Origin: Strigamia acuminata
Taxonomy: Eukaryota; Arthropoda; Chilopoda; Geophilomorpha; Linotaeniidae
DNA: 64,000 nucleotides
Assembly (NCBI GenBank): GCA_949358305.1
Contig: OX442316.1
Location: 1,984,001-2,048,000 of the forward strand
Direction: 5' to 3'
Shown here: positions 11,322 to 23,091 of the stretch, piece by piece
Layout of the letters: the number at the start of each line of letters is the position of its first letter
Position numbering within the stretch: position 1 is the first letter of the stretch
Program-made: the position numbers and the translations under genes
Notes under the pieces: generated by a model
The model's database searches: none
What the model was told of the DNA's origin: nothing
What the model saw: only the letters and a program-made list of their open reading frames with translations

Positions 11322-14300
11322 ATGACGCTGGTGCATCAGCCTCGATTTAGAACATGTGCCATTTCAGCCCGGCTCGTGTTGCTCCTAGCAGGTGAGTGAG
11401 TGAGTGCATGCAATCATCGATTTCCCTCAAAAACCACCACGAATCCAAAGAATACGCCAAACAACCTCAATTCTCCTTACAATTAATCATTTGTGACGTC
11501 ACAAGTCGCCGATTCAACTCCATTATCCCCCTCATCTCTCGTTTTTCCATTACCCCCAATCAATTTTTGCCCTCTCGATTGATCACACCAAAGTCCTCCC
11601 CCTGGTGGCAAAATTCTTTACATCGCAACTATAAAGCTCATTTCTAATTAGTGTTTAAAAGTCTGTTGCAAGCAGAAAGTGTTATTTTTATATATAAATC
11701 GGGTTGATTGAAAATTGGGAGTGAACTCTTGAGAATTTAGTGTCTTCAATGGACCTTAATTGATGATTGGACCATCCTATTGATTGGCTATTGCACAACG
11801 CGTATTTTTATGTCTTGTTCAAACATTTTTTTATGTTTTTAGAATATGGTATATGAGGGTATGAATAGAAAAAGAGAGAGAAAATGAGGGTGGGTAATGC
11901 AGTTATTGATTTTAGGGGTGTGGGTAATAAGCTGACTGTTTATTGATGAGAGGGCTTTGTCCAAACAGTAGATAAATGGATATATTTTTTTTATTTTTGT
12001 TTTTTTTGAGGGGATACAGATGTAAAAATGGTTTATTTCACAATATACAACAGGCCTTGATGTAAGCTGATAGGCTGTATAAAACTATCGCTGTGCATTA
12101 AGATTGTGTCTCTATTTTGTCGTGTTTTCTGGTTACAACTTATACAAGTCTTAGAAATTTGTTGCGAAAGATTAAATTTATATACACGTTTACTCTTCAT
12201 TTATTATCGCGATAAATTTGAAATAAATTTGAAATTTTTTTATATATTTATTTTTCATTTATAAACTAATGCTAAACGTAGAAAATAAAGTATAAATTAA
12301 TTGGTTAAATTAATTATAAAGTGGTTGTTTTGTATGCTAAATACATTATTACAGTATTTACCGTCAAAACACTTTTAGTTGTTTGCTAAAATGCTACATT
12401 TGTTTGTGTTTTGGCGTGTTTTAAAGCCTTAAACATTCTTGGAAAGCAAAACACAAACACCTAAAACACTTAAAACAATATACAATATACTACACAATAC
12501 ACACTGATATTTCCATATTGCCTCGTGATGAATTGATCAATTGTTGCAAACAATTCCATTTTTTATTGTCATTTTACATCTTTAGGTACTCTAAATAATG
12601 ATCTAGTTAATGCTGCAACTCTTTATACAATACTAGTACAAAGTCAATAAAAACAAAAGAATGTCCTGTCATTATTTACCCTTTTTTTATGCTTTGGCTC
12701 CAGTTCAAACAGAATCATTAAGTTGGCTCTAATCCAAATAAATATTTCTTTCTTTTTCATTACATTTCAACAGTAATGCATTATAAATGTGGGCTCTTGT
12801 TACTCTTCCTTTTTGCCATCCAAAAACAAGTTAATCAATTTTTTAATCAATCCAGTTCCAAGACAATAAACACAATTTCTGTAAAGATCAAGCAGACTAT
12901 TTTACTATCTCTCCAGCAGAGTTGGATGTAAACAAGTTTCATTGACTGTTTTCTTTGGGCTTTAAGATGCATCACATCCTTTTCCCTTTGCAAATAAAAT
13001 ACTTAAATTGACTACAAAGTGTGTCTGCCACCCCCTGGTGGTGAAACAGCAACCAGCAAAGAATTTCAATGTCATAAACCAACCCAAAATAAACTTGTCA
13101 CCACATTTAATTGGATATTGGAGTTGTTTCAAATGTGTGTTTTGTCATTTTGTTTAGTTGCTCTGATGCCTTGCAAAGCTAATTTCTGCTCAGACCGTTC
13201 CTCTTTGGACATGTGCTATCAGAGCATAGAACCACTTCTTGACAATGACCAATTGACCGGTTTGCCAACAACAAAACAAGATCTGGAACTCATGTGTGAG
13301 TAAGTTATTTCTTTTTGGTTTTTTCAAACTTCTAGTGTGTATTTATTCCAATTCTTTTCCCAGGGCATTCCAAAGTGGGATGAAGTGCATAGATGAGTTT
13401 GCAAAACACTGTATGAAGCCACGTGACCAGAACTATCTCCAAATGACTGTAGCCGGAGCCAGGCAGATGATGAAGCATTTATGCGATGACATTCAGTACC
13501 AGAGTGGTAAATTATGACTTGCTGAAGCTCGCAAGGGCAGATATTTCAAACATCTATTTACACGTGGACCGTTAAGAATTCTTTGCCGATAAACATCGTC
13601 TTATGATGTTGTTCACTCTTTCGTGAGGTTTGGTATCACTCCTTGTAGACCTTGGCTATTGAGGGACACTCCCAATTGTTGGGAGAAAACACTTACCGTA
13701 TTTTACTGATTAAGAGACGCCCTCGAATTGTAGCCGCCCTCGAATAGTAGCCACGGTTGAGACACCAAGAATATCGTATTTTTGCAAAAGTACGGTATTC
13801 TTTCCGTATTTAACCTCACAAACGATGAACGTGTGCTTCGGTGATGACGTTCAGACTTCGTTTGTTACATTAAACAAATGTAACAAACGAAAAACCGAAA
13901 TTGTAATTGCTGACAAAAATGGCAGTTTTGAAAATGGTAGTTTTGTAGCCATCGAGAAACCTTACGGCAATCCTTTGTTGGCCCTCCTTTAGCTTGTAGT
14001 ATTGCTTTCAATCATTCAGCCATACTTTCAAGCAATTTCAGTAGCACTGATGGAGATATTTTACACTAAACGTAAAGGAATGCTAATTTCAACCATGGAA
14101 CATTTTTTCTCAACTCTAGAGGAACTGTTTGGTCTAAATCAAGAAATCATCTCATAAATGTTCAATTGGATTAAGGTTATTGAAGTTGTCTGATTTTTTT
14201 TGTGTGTGAAACCCACTCGAGCAAATTCCGATGTATGTTTTTGGTTGTTGTCCTGTTGATACAACCAACCCCAATATTTTTTATTCCTCAAGATTTCTTT

Positions 14301-16557
14301 CTAAAATGTCCCTGTAAACATAAGGATCCATTATTTCTTTGATGGATTGAAGATTCCCAACCTTTCGCATGCCTAAACCAACACTGATGTAGAGTTGGAG
14401 AATGTTGAACTAGTATTCATTTAAAATTTCATTGGTTTTCCTCCTTTTTCTCCCCGAGATACAGCCATGAGATTCAACATGTCGCATTTGTTAACTTAGT
14501 TTTGCCCCCCACTGTACTCGTCTCAGCCACACCATAAACCGGGCGACTTTGACGTGCCAGTTTGAGTTTGTATTCGAAGACAGTTACTTACCCGGCACTA
14601 AACGACGTGAAAAGGTCGTTTAGACCTTGTTCGAGTCCATACTTAAGAGTGGCTAGTGAAGGTAGGGACAAGTGGGCAAATGGTTTCCCGCTTGTGCTTC
14701 CCTGCATCTCACTTCTCGGGTATAAATTACAAGAAGTGGTAAACAAGCAAGTGAGTAAATAAAGAATGGATTACGTAAGTTCAGTCTGAACAAATAGCTA
14801 ATTGGGGCCCATGCAGTCATCTCAACTTTTATGAGCTAATTTCTCACTAGAGGGGAAGTGTTTCATTTAATAACCATGGTAACAAAAATGATTTATTGTT
14901 GGAAGTACTTTCTTCTTTTGAAATTACCCATCCATAAATTTTATTGGCAATAGAAGGAGACATAAATGTTATTGTTTCTGCGAACAAAAGGTTCCCGGCA
15001 AATACCGTATTTTATCGATTAGGAGCCGCGGCTCTTATTCAAAACTGCCATTTTTGTCAACAATTACAATTTCGGTTTTTCGTTTGTTACATTTGTTTCT
15101 GACAACTGGTGCTTTAATGGTTTTGGTCATTTGGACTACTTGTGCAATAAGAATCTGTAAAGTTTTTTTCATTATTTCAGAGTACCTGAAACACGTGGCG
15201 TGCTATTCGGATTTGTCGGAAGAGTGGGATCTGTGCACACTTCAAATGAAGCGAGTCGTGGAGGAATATCGAAGCAAAAAAAATCAAGTAACTGAAGAGG
15301 AGTTGGTGAAAAATTCTTGCTGGTAAAAGATTGAGAAATTATTGCCCAATTTCGTCCATTTGGTCTGGTCAATTAAATGGAATGTTTAGTCGATCTAACT
15401 CCAAAAAAGACGGCTGATATAAAGCACCGATGAACTCCCATTGATTGGGCATGTCACAAGCTCCCCAGCACAAATAAGTGAGTCTTCTCAACCAAGACTT
15501 AACCCGCTTTCTTTGTACATTTAAATGTTTTCCATTTAAACAGCGTTTAAACAAGTTTTTAAACAAAAATAGACCAGACTAAATGACTTTTTAAATGCAC
15601 CTACTATACTCTGGCCATGTGTAAGTTTGGCCTAAATCCGAGCCTTTTCTCTGGTGTAGTGATACAAGAAAATAGATCCAAACACCAGGATTGCAACCGA
15701 TCTACTGAAAATAGTAAGCGAACGTTCTAAGACTTCTGGAAGAAGCAAGCAATAAACTCTGAACTATTTTTCCTGGTGGCAGCACAGAGCGAGTTATGAG
15801 GCTCGGACTTAGGCCAAACTTACACATGGCCAGAGTATAAACTCTATCTACCCAGAGAATCCACTAATTCTCATTGGCTGGCTGCATTGCCAATGGAAGT
15901 GTTCTAAAGTCATCAGCGCCCTCTTTTAATAAAATGACCAGGCTGTTGAGACTCTCATTTGGAGCGCTTTAGTCTAATCAGCGCCCTCTTTCAATAAAGC
16001 AAAAAAGTTATTTTCCATAATGCCATATTTGATTGCAACACCATGGTGTTATATTCAGATTCTCCGTTCAAAATTAAGAAATAAGATAAAACTTAATAAC
16101 ATCTTTTGCTATTGGGAAACAAAGGATAAGTCACATGACTTGTTAAGTGCAACTTTTGGACAATTTTAAGAAATATTAATCCCTGTTGGCTAAAAATGAA
16201 GGTTTATTGATTTTGGCGACATTCGAATACAACACCATGGTTTTATTTTTTTTCTATTCATTCAATAGAGTTTATTCATTCAAATTTGTACATTGCAGTG
16301 CCAAATACGAATTTCTTGTCTGTACCGAAGACGTGTCTTTCAAAAAGTGTTCGAAAGAAGCCGCGGCCTTTATGAAAAAAATTGCAGAGACTTTATCGGG
16401 TCCAATGCTACATGGCAAATGCAAAGAGATGAAACCAAATCCTTGTAAATTTGTCTACGCCTTGCCTTCCCGGTCCATGGCTCCAATTTTTATCTCTCAA
16501 GCATTTATTGTACTATCTGTTATACCATTTCTTATGTTCTCTCTTTGGCTTGGTTGA
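11322..16557 (+). CDS. Secreted Cys-rich protein, probably GPI-anchored (T20D4.11/27-kDa hemolymph protein-like)
   Basis: Proposed exons: 11322-11391, 13158-13299, 13364-13506, 15181-15322 and 16299-16557; phases agree and give about 251 residues. The first exon supplies MTLVHQPRFR and a hydrophobic ISARLVLLLA that fuses to VALMPCKA, a good signal peptide. A rival start is the ATG at 13133 just before exon 2 (MCVLSFCLVALMPCKA), which also gives a signal peptide. The mature part has about 14 cysteines in patterned spacing, including a CC pair created across the exon 4/5 junction, like arthropod and nematode secreted DUF19-type proteins. The C-terminus is small residues followed by a hydrophobic tail (AFIVLSVIPFLMFSLWLG), the signature of a GPI signal. 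Function unknown; extracellular. A likely poly(A) signal is near 16979. Confidence 0.72.
11392..13157 (+). other. Proposed first intron of the Cys-rich protein gene
   Basis: AT-rich sequence with no recognisable coding region. If the gene instead starts at 13133, this is promoter and intergenic DNA. Confidence 0.4.
13696..13940. mobile_element. Truncated MITE, TACCGTA superfamily, GCCGCGGCTCTTA subtype
   Basis: Starts with TACCGTATTTTACTGATTAA and the subtype words CCCTCGAATTGTAGCCGC, and continues through the body shared with the element at 18183 (AATGTAACAAACGAAAAACC). The right inverted end is missing. It lies in an intron of the Cys-rich gene. Confidence 0.75.
15005..15100. mobile_element. 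Truncated MITE end, TACCGTA superfamily
   Basis: Begins TACCGTATTTTATCGATTAG and GAGCCGCGGCTCTTATTC and stops within the shared body (GTTTGTTACATTTG). It lies about 80 bp upstream of the exon at 15181. Confidence 0.75.
15607..15837. mobile_element. 231-bp MITE, copy 1 (TACTCTGGCCATGTGTAAG ends)
   Basis: Perfect inverted ends TACTCTGGCCATGTGTAAGT and its complement, flanked by TA on both sides. A second copy at 20223 has the same length and differs at only a handful of positions, so both inserted recently. It lies in the last intron of the Cys-rich gene. Confidence 0.9.
15860..16020. repeat. Dispersed repeat (CAGAGAATCCACTAATTCTC family)
   Basis: CAGAGAATCCACTAATTCTC followed by ATTGG recurs at 43630 and 50702; the companion GCGCCCTCTTTCAATAAAGC stretch recurs in inverse form near 50775. 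This is one dispersed element family in a partly rearranged form. Confidence 0.65.
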
Positions 16558-17100
16558 AATCATTGTCTTCATTTTATTGTTTCTGATAATTTATTTTTAT
16601 AACGACCAACACAATTCCTCCTCCCAACCCTTGCTTCCAGTCCAGCTTCAAACATGCCTCCGAACCTCCGATGTGTAAAGGATATAAACTGTTAGATATC
16701 CCGATACTTCCAGAAAATATCTCATGACATATTATTGTATTGTCCTGTAATTACAATGTGGTGTCATAAATGTTGTGTAACTATTCATTTTTTCTTCTCT
16801 TTGCATTCCACCACCAGTTAGAACGGCCTGATCACACTGCCATCTGGTGGCGCAATCTAGAATTAAATAATGCTGCAAACAGAGTTCATTGGTTCTGCAT
16901 TTCCTACAAGAGCCAAAAGTTGAACCTAGATCTCCCGAATGCCAGACAGGTGTTCTACTATTCAGCCACTCGGGACTTCAATAAAATCTAGAACCGAACG
17001 TATCTTGTAATATCCGGGTTTGGAGGACATGCCCTGAAATACACGTTTCAGTTTTACAATTTTAGAGCATGCCCTCCAAAGTAGAGTAATATGGTAAACA
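16558..17100 (+). other. 3' untranslated region and short intergenic DNA
   Basis: Follows the stop of the Cys-rich gene. AATAAA near 16979 is the likely poly(A) signal. The 73-residue ORF from 16770 shows no recognisable motif. Confidence 0.45.
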
Positions 17101-17102
17101 CT

Positions 17103-17215
17103 AGGTGCATTCAATAAGTCTAAAACGTATGCAAAACATGTTATTCAATGGGAATGACGTCACGTGCAAACACGAAACGAGTTTTGCATACGTTTTAGAC
17201 TTATTGAATGCACCT
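17103..17215. mobile_element. 113-bp hairpin MITE, AGGTGCATTCAATAAG family, copy 1
   Basis: Inverted ends AGGTGCATTCAATAAGTCTA and its complement, a near-palindromic element with an internal TGACGTCACGTG. A longer copy is at 27964, and partial ends occur at 22800 and 53349. Confidence 0.88.
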
Positions 17216-17241
17216 AGTGTTTTATTTCTTTTTAAACGACG

Positions 17242-17745
17242 TATAATAAGGGGTTTCATTAAATGAGCGATTAGTTGAATATTTTGATTACTTTGATTAG
17301 TCGATTACTTGATGTGTCATGTGACTGGATTCAACCAATCCCGAGAATAATCATTTCATCAAATAAGCAACTAAGCAACTAATCAAGTAATCACTCCAAA
17401 CCATGATTTTCTGCTGACTTAGGCCGATTATAAGTGCTCTCTCAACTGAAACCAACATGGCGGCGCCAGACCCGCTTCAACTACACAAGGTCATAATATA
17501 ACAAAGTCTGCTCAGTTTAGGTTAAACTGAACACATGAAATGATTTAGGTAATTGCAATTATTATTTGTAGGAACTTTTTTAAACAATTGCAACGTATTT
17601 AGGTTACAATTTAAACAATTCCGCCCATCGGAGCAATAATCACATAATCAGATTTTTGTTGGGCCCTCAATAATTGAGTGATTACGATTATTGCAATAAT
17701 CAACTAATCGCAACAATCGCTCATTTAATGAAACCCCTTATTATA
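17242..17745. mobile_element. About 500-bp MITE (TATAATAAGGGGTTTCATT ends)
   Basis: Left TATAATAAGGGGTTTCATTA and right its complement (GAAACCCCTTATTATA), with homology continuing through AATGAGCGATTAGTTGA. TA flanks fit a Tc1/mariner-type target. It sits immediately after the element at 17103. No coding capacity. Confidence 0.88.
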
Positions 17746-19520
17746 ACAGTAGTGCAGATTAAAGAGGATTAGATACAAGTTTTTGTTACACAATGTTTCA
17801 GTGCTTGCCATTTAAAAACTATGAGAGGTATTGTCTTGTGCTTTGGATGGTTTGTAGTAGAAAGTGTAAAAATTATTGAAATCCATTATAAAATAGAATT
17901 TTGGATTTGTTCTATCTCTAATTAAGGAAAATGTGAATGTGGTGCTAACTTCAGCTTCATGGTTTACTCCTTATGCGACAGAAAATTAAAATAGCCTACA
18001 CAGTGGTCATTTGCTTATTTAGTTACAAAAAGGCATTTGTTGTATGCATCGGCATACTTTCTACATGCAGAAATGAACCAAAAAATAAACATTGAGGACA
18101 AACTTCACCAAAGTGCTCAGCAAATTGGCTGCGATGCTGCAAGAATTACTGCTTATGTCTTCCTGAATCCGGTGTTTATATACCGTATTTTACCAATTAA
18201 GAGTTGCCCTCAAATTGTTGCCGTTTCGTTCGGACGTTCAGACTTCGTTTGTTACATTAAAAAAATGTAACAAATGAAAAACCGAAATTGTAATTGCTGA
18301 CATAAATGGCAGTTTTGAATAAGATCCGCGGCTCTTAATCGACAAAATACGGTATATAGTTATGGATAGTTCAAATTTCTTCGACATTGTTGCAATTAAC
18401 AAATGTATGAAATTGTTATTTTTGTCTGCAATAAAAATCCAGACTTTATCCTCTCAAAAATATTGCCCAATTGGAAAATGTCTATAAATATAAAAAATAT
18501 GTTTTAGAATAGAACCTAAATGCCCCTTTAAGCCAGTCACTTACATTTTTAGCTTATGTGGTTTTCTGGTTTTTGTCGTGACGAAGGAAAAGGCCATAAA
18601 CATGTACGGAGTATTACTTTTCTGCAAGAAGTGGATTTACCAAAAAGTATATATTGCTGCGTCTATGGATAATCCCAAAGAATAAATAGTCCCGGAATTC
18701 ACATGTCGGAACCAGTTGAATGTCATTTCAGGTCTTCTATCAATTAATTTTGGCTTTAAAGTTTAGTCTAGGGATAAATAAGTGATACAAAATTAAGTTT
18801 CAAATGAACATATGTTTATTAATGTTAAGCAAAGGAATAAATAAGTTACAGTGAACTAAAGGAGTAAAGTTAAAGCACGAGAAACAACAAGCGATGTTTA
18901 CATGCGAAAAATGGTGGCAACGATTTGCTGCGCGATGTGTGAAAACACAAAGTGGTGTGAAATCCTGCGATTTCACAAGGTTTGTTCAGCTGAGGAGCCA
19001 GAACAGAGGCCAGCTAGGGAGCCAGGCCGGTGAGGAGAAACGTAGAGTTGAACCACGAGTCAAAGCAGGAAATTCTCCGCAGAGGATCGAATACAACCGG
19101 CGACAATAAATTTCACACACACAACAAAAATAACATTTTATTTCACAACTATGTTGGCTTTTGTCATTGTTGAATAAAAGAAAGGAAATGATTAGTTTAA
19201 TTTATATGACAACTAATAAAAACATTGAATGTGCCACTTTGAGTGATCTCTCATTTCATATTGCAACTTCTCCTACAGTTTGGGTCTATTTGCCAGAATT
19301 AGTACAATAATAATAAGTTGCATTTTGCATAAAAATCTTCACAACAGAAACCAACAACCATACCGACATAAAATATCCACCTAAAAATACCGATTCTTTG
19401 TCATTGGTGCCCATTTGAATTTCAGAACTATTTCGATTTAACCTTAAACCACTATTTTCCTCATTGATGCAATCCATAAAGGAAAATCCTCAAGTCTAAT
19501 ATTGCCAAACTAAATGGGAT
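17746..19520. other. Intergenic DNA between the Cys-rich gene and the carbonic anhydrase-like pair
   Basis: Contains the MITE at 18183. A plus ORF at 18894-19109 is richer in GC and charged residues but matches no family I recognise and has no splice partners. Otherwise AT-rich and featureless. Confidence 0.4.
18183..18352. mobile_element. Complete MITE, TACCGTA superfamily, GCCGCGGCTCTTA subtype
   Basis: Left CCGTATTTTACCAATTAAGA, right TCTTAATCGACAAAATACGG, TA on both sides. About 170 bp, with the common body AATGTAACAAATGAAAAACC. Confidence 0.88.
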
Positions 19521-19530
19521 CTACAAAAAT

Positions 19531-19540
19531 GTATATATAG
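19531..19540 (+). promoter_or_regulatory. TATA box of carbonic anhydrase-like gene A
   Basis: GTATATATAG lies 48 bp upstream of the start codon at 19588, leaving room for a short 5' leader. Confidence 0.7.
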
Positions 19541-19587
19541 CGTCTATGTATTTGCACTACACACATTTGAACAAACACTCCACTAAC

Positions 19588-22500
19588 ATGATTGATAACC
19601 TTAACTTCCAACCAACTGCATTGTGTTTTGCCACCTTCATTCTGGCACTAGGTACGGTAGGCCTAAACCATGCGCGGGGGGGGGGAGGGGTGTCTTCACT
19701 TCGTGACAACCATTAGTCTAAAACCGCCTTACAAGTGGGAGTCTAAAAGACGTGCTCGTAAATAGGCTCCGAGTAGGTGCAGTGGCGTTCCCATATTTTT
19801 GCTTTTACGTTGTACATAACCGGAACTTTATTCTTCTCTTTTATTGACTCCTTCTACTGAATCTTTTCTATTACAGCTACTGGACAGCAATATGGGAGCT
19901 ACGATGGTAAAATAAAATTCACTTTCTTTGTAACAATTTAAATGTAACTTAGTTTTATAGATCTGCAAGGTTGGTGCAAGATATCAGAAACTTGCTGCAA
20001 TGGAAAACGACAATCACCGATCGACTTGACTTTTGATTACCCGCAACAGTATACCCTAGTAAATCCATTCGTTTTTACCGGCTATGAAAAAATGCCAACA
20101 GCAGTCAAATTAACGAACAATCACGTGCAAGGTACACAATCGCAACAATGCACTTTCTGCTCAGTAGTAATTAACAAGCACAATAAGTGATTATCGAGTA
20201 AATTACAGTATACTAGTAACTATACTCTGGCCATGTGTAAGTTTGGCCTAAATCCGAGCCTTTTCTCTGGTGTAGTGATACAAGAAAATAGATCCAAACA
20301 CCAGGATTGCAACCAATCTACTGAAAATAGTAAGCGAACGTTCTAAGATTTCTGGAAGAAGCAAGCAATAAACTCTGAACTATTTTTCCTGGTGGCAGCA
20401 CAAAGTGAGTTATGAGGCTCAGAGTTAGGCCAAACTTACACATGGCCAGAGTATACATCTAGAGGACAATCCGACACCATCCATGTGGCGGAAGTAACAA
20501 CTAGCGTCATCTTTTGGTAGAAATTTACAATACCACAATAGAAAACAATTCCCATCAAGAGATGGCGCTGTACATCGAGTGTGAACCAATAGGCGAACTT
20601 GAGGAGCCGAGAAGTAGCCTGTTGACCAGTCCGCTGACCAGTCGGAATCAAAATAAAAATAAAAACAACAAAAAATCGCCTCCCCATCTAATAGTTATAC
20701 CCCATTCGCAGTGGGAACACAGCTAACTTATCTTAAACTGGCTTATCAGTTTTGAAACTAGATAACTGGATAAGCTAGTTATTACAAGCTAGCTTTACTA
20801 GCTTGTGATGACATGCTACCCATAATGCATTGCCATTGCTAGTCGAAACAACATGGCTACCATGTCAGTAGACAACCAGATTGTAGTAGTTGTAACAATC
20901 TAATCTGATTTGAAATTAATCACGTCCCCACAATGCACTGCTTTTGAAAATGTGTGGACAACAACATTGTTACTTGAATGTCTGCCATTTATTTTGCATT
21001 AACTATTCCTGGATTTATTGCTAAGTACTGTCTGGAATAGCCTCAAAAACAGTGCTAGTGCGAACGGTCTGGCTCAAAAACTTAAGCTAGGCTAGTTTAT
21101 ATTGAGCTAGGCTAGCTCAAGTTCCATCTAGTCTGTGTCGTGCAGATGGGCTATTACTATTCTGCTCCTCTGAATCTTTTATCGGTGAAAACAATCAGAT
21201 GTCAGATGTGGTTCGTTACATACTAGAGGATTAGTCAGCTGAATGATGGATATTTAATAACGGCTTTCGTCATTTGTTGTCAGTTTAGGACTTAGATTAG
21301 CTATAAATTATCCTTGTTCCACCGATACAATAATTTTCCGATATCAGCCAACATCCATATTAGACCGCAATAGTTTGGCCAATATCGATATTTCTGAAAA
21401 TCAAAATTTTTTTCTTTAGTTTTAGGCGAATTCACCGGTATAGCTCCACAGATGAAGGTTTCCGGCGGAGATTTTAACGCAACTTACCAGTTCAGTTATT
21501 TCCGGTTTGCTTGGGGAAAAGATAGTTCAGAGGGATCTGAACACAGCAGAAATGGAGTCTTTGGACCTTTAGAGGCAGGATACAGACAACTTCTACAAAA
21601 ATTCTAAGTTCTAAAAGCTTTGTTATTTACATGCAGGTGCATTATTTTCATTACAATTCAAAATTTGCCAATGTCAATGCCGCTGCTAAGTCCAGCGAGG
21701 AGGATGCACTAATGGTAATATCAGTAATTTTTCAGGTAATTGTGCATGAGAAATTTGCCATTAAAGTGGATAATCTTATTTTATAAGATTAAATGTTTAG
21801 TTAGGAGAGGAAAATCCAACTCTGAAAAAGATAACTGATAAACTGGAAAATGTGACTTATGCAGGAGACACCACTGATGCCGAAGCGTTTGCTCCAAAAG
21901 ATTTGTTTCCTACCTCTATAGATCGTTTCTTTAAATATTATGGATCAAACACTGTGCCTCCATGTAAAGAAATAGTATTGCGGGCGATTTTTGCGGAAAC
22001 TCCACAAGTTTCGTTTAATCAGGTAAATCTTACAAATCATTTATTGATTCAGAAAGATTCCAAGATTCAGAGATTCGAAAAGATTCAGAAAGATTCAGAG
22101 ATTCGAAGAGATTCAGAGAGATTCAGAGATTCGAAGAGATTCAGAGAGATTCACAGATTCAAAGAGATTCAGAGAGAGAATCAGAGAGATTCAGAAAGAT
22201 TCTAAAAGATTCTGAAAAATTCAGAAAGATTAAAATTTTCTGATAAAAAATATAAAATTACAAACATTAAAAAAACTGCTAAAATTTAACAAAAAATAAA
22301 AGTAAAAATTTTCACACAACAGGATTTGGACCTGTGTGGACAGATTCCTAGCCTATTGCCTTAACCACTGGACCACCACTACAAACTATTATTGTCTTCG
22401 TGCAGGCAGTCATGTTGTTGAACAAAGTTCTGCTGTCATGACATCATTGAATCTCAAATGATGAAATGACATCATTGAATATCAAATGATGAAATGACAT

Positions 22501-23089
22501 CATTGAATATCAAATGATGAAATGACATCATTGAATATCAAATGATAAAATTCAACTTGGATCTTGGAACTATTTTTTACCTAGCAACTGTTGTTTACAG
22601 TATTCATACACTAGGCCTGATTGCTCAGATTGGATGCATACACAGACAAAATAGTGCAAACTTTGAGCTCATTGTTTGCATTGTTGGCTGTTTATGGAAT
22701 GAAATTATTTTAGGATCTCATTCAGCCTGATATAACAATTCTCCAATCTGTGAGTATCGTATACATGTGTTCCCCTTGTCAGTAGTGCCCATCCAATACA
22801 CTAGCTGCATTCAAATACTCTAAAACATATGCAAAACTCGTTTCGTGTCTGTTTATATCTCTAAAAGTACGTAATTCGTGTGTTCGTAAGTTAAAGAGTT
22901 ACCGGTACTGTATCTAATTTGTGACTTTTTCTCGACCAATAGATGAAAAAATTTAGGACTTTGTATCAAACTGCCAAAGGAGTGGAACCTAAAGTGCCGA
23001 TTACTCGTTGTTTTCGCCCTACTCAACCGCTGAATGGCAGAACCATTGAGCATGACCAGCAAAAGAGTGACAGCCATAAGATAATATAA
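19588..23089 (+). CDS. Secreted alpha-carbonic-anhydrase-like protein A, zinc ligands lost
   Basis: Eight exons: 19588-19651, 19877-19906, 19961-20131, 21420-21574, 21637-21735, 21801-22022, 22714-22749, 22943-23089; phases agree, about 307 residues. The N-terminus (MIDNLNFQPTALCFATFILA) is a signal peptide. Family marks: CCNGKRQSPIDL, the beta-strand block FSYFRFAWGKDSSEGSEH, LEVHYFHYN, GSNTVPPC, and the C-terminal RPTQPLNGRTI. Active enzymes have HFHWG at the strand block; here it is RFAWG, so two of the three zinc histidines are Arg and Ala, while the third (VHYFHYN) and the gatekeeper Thr remain. Cysteines near the start and in VPPC fit the disulfide of secreted forms. It should be acatalytic, like carbonic anhydrase-related proteins. 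The exon 4 donor is GC (GAG|GCAGGA), shared with gene B. Poly(A) signal near 23190. Confidence 0.9.
20223..20453. mobile_element. 231-bp MITE, copy 2 (TACTCTGGCCATGTGTAAG ends)
   Basis: Same length and almost the same sequence as the element at 15607. Lies in intron 3 of carbonic anhydrase-like gene A, flanked by TA. Confidence 0.9.
22060..22215. repeat. AGATTCAGAGATTCGAA-type short tandem repeat
   Basis: Imperfect tandem copies of AGAGATTCAGAGA and AGATTCGAAG just after the exon 6 donor of gene A. The ORF running into it is a read-through artefact. Confidence 0.8.
22437..22545. repeat. 30-bp tandem repeat, about 3.5 copies
   Basis: Unit GAAATGACATCATTGAATAT followed by CAAATGAT. In an intron of gene A. 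Confidence 0.85.
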
Positions 23090-23091
23090 TA

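Noticed and set aside
20710-21140. Repeated GCTAG-rich words (AAGCTAGGCTAG, GGATAAGCTAGTT) considered as a MITE
   Set aside because: The two ends are only loosely complementary by eye, so I could not define an element.
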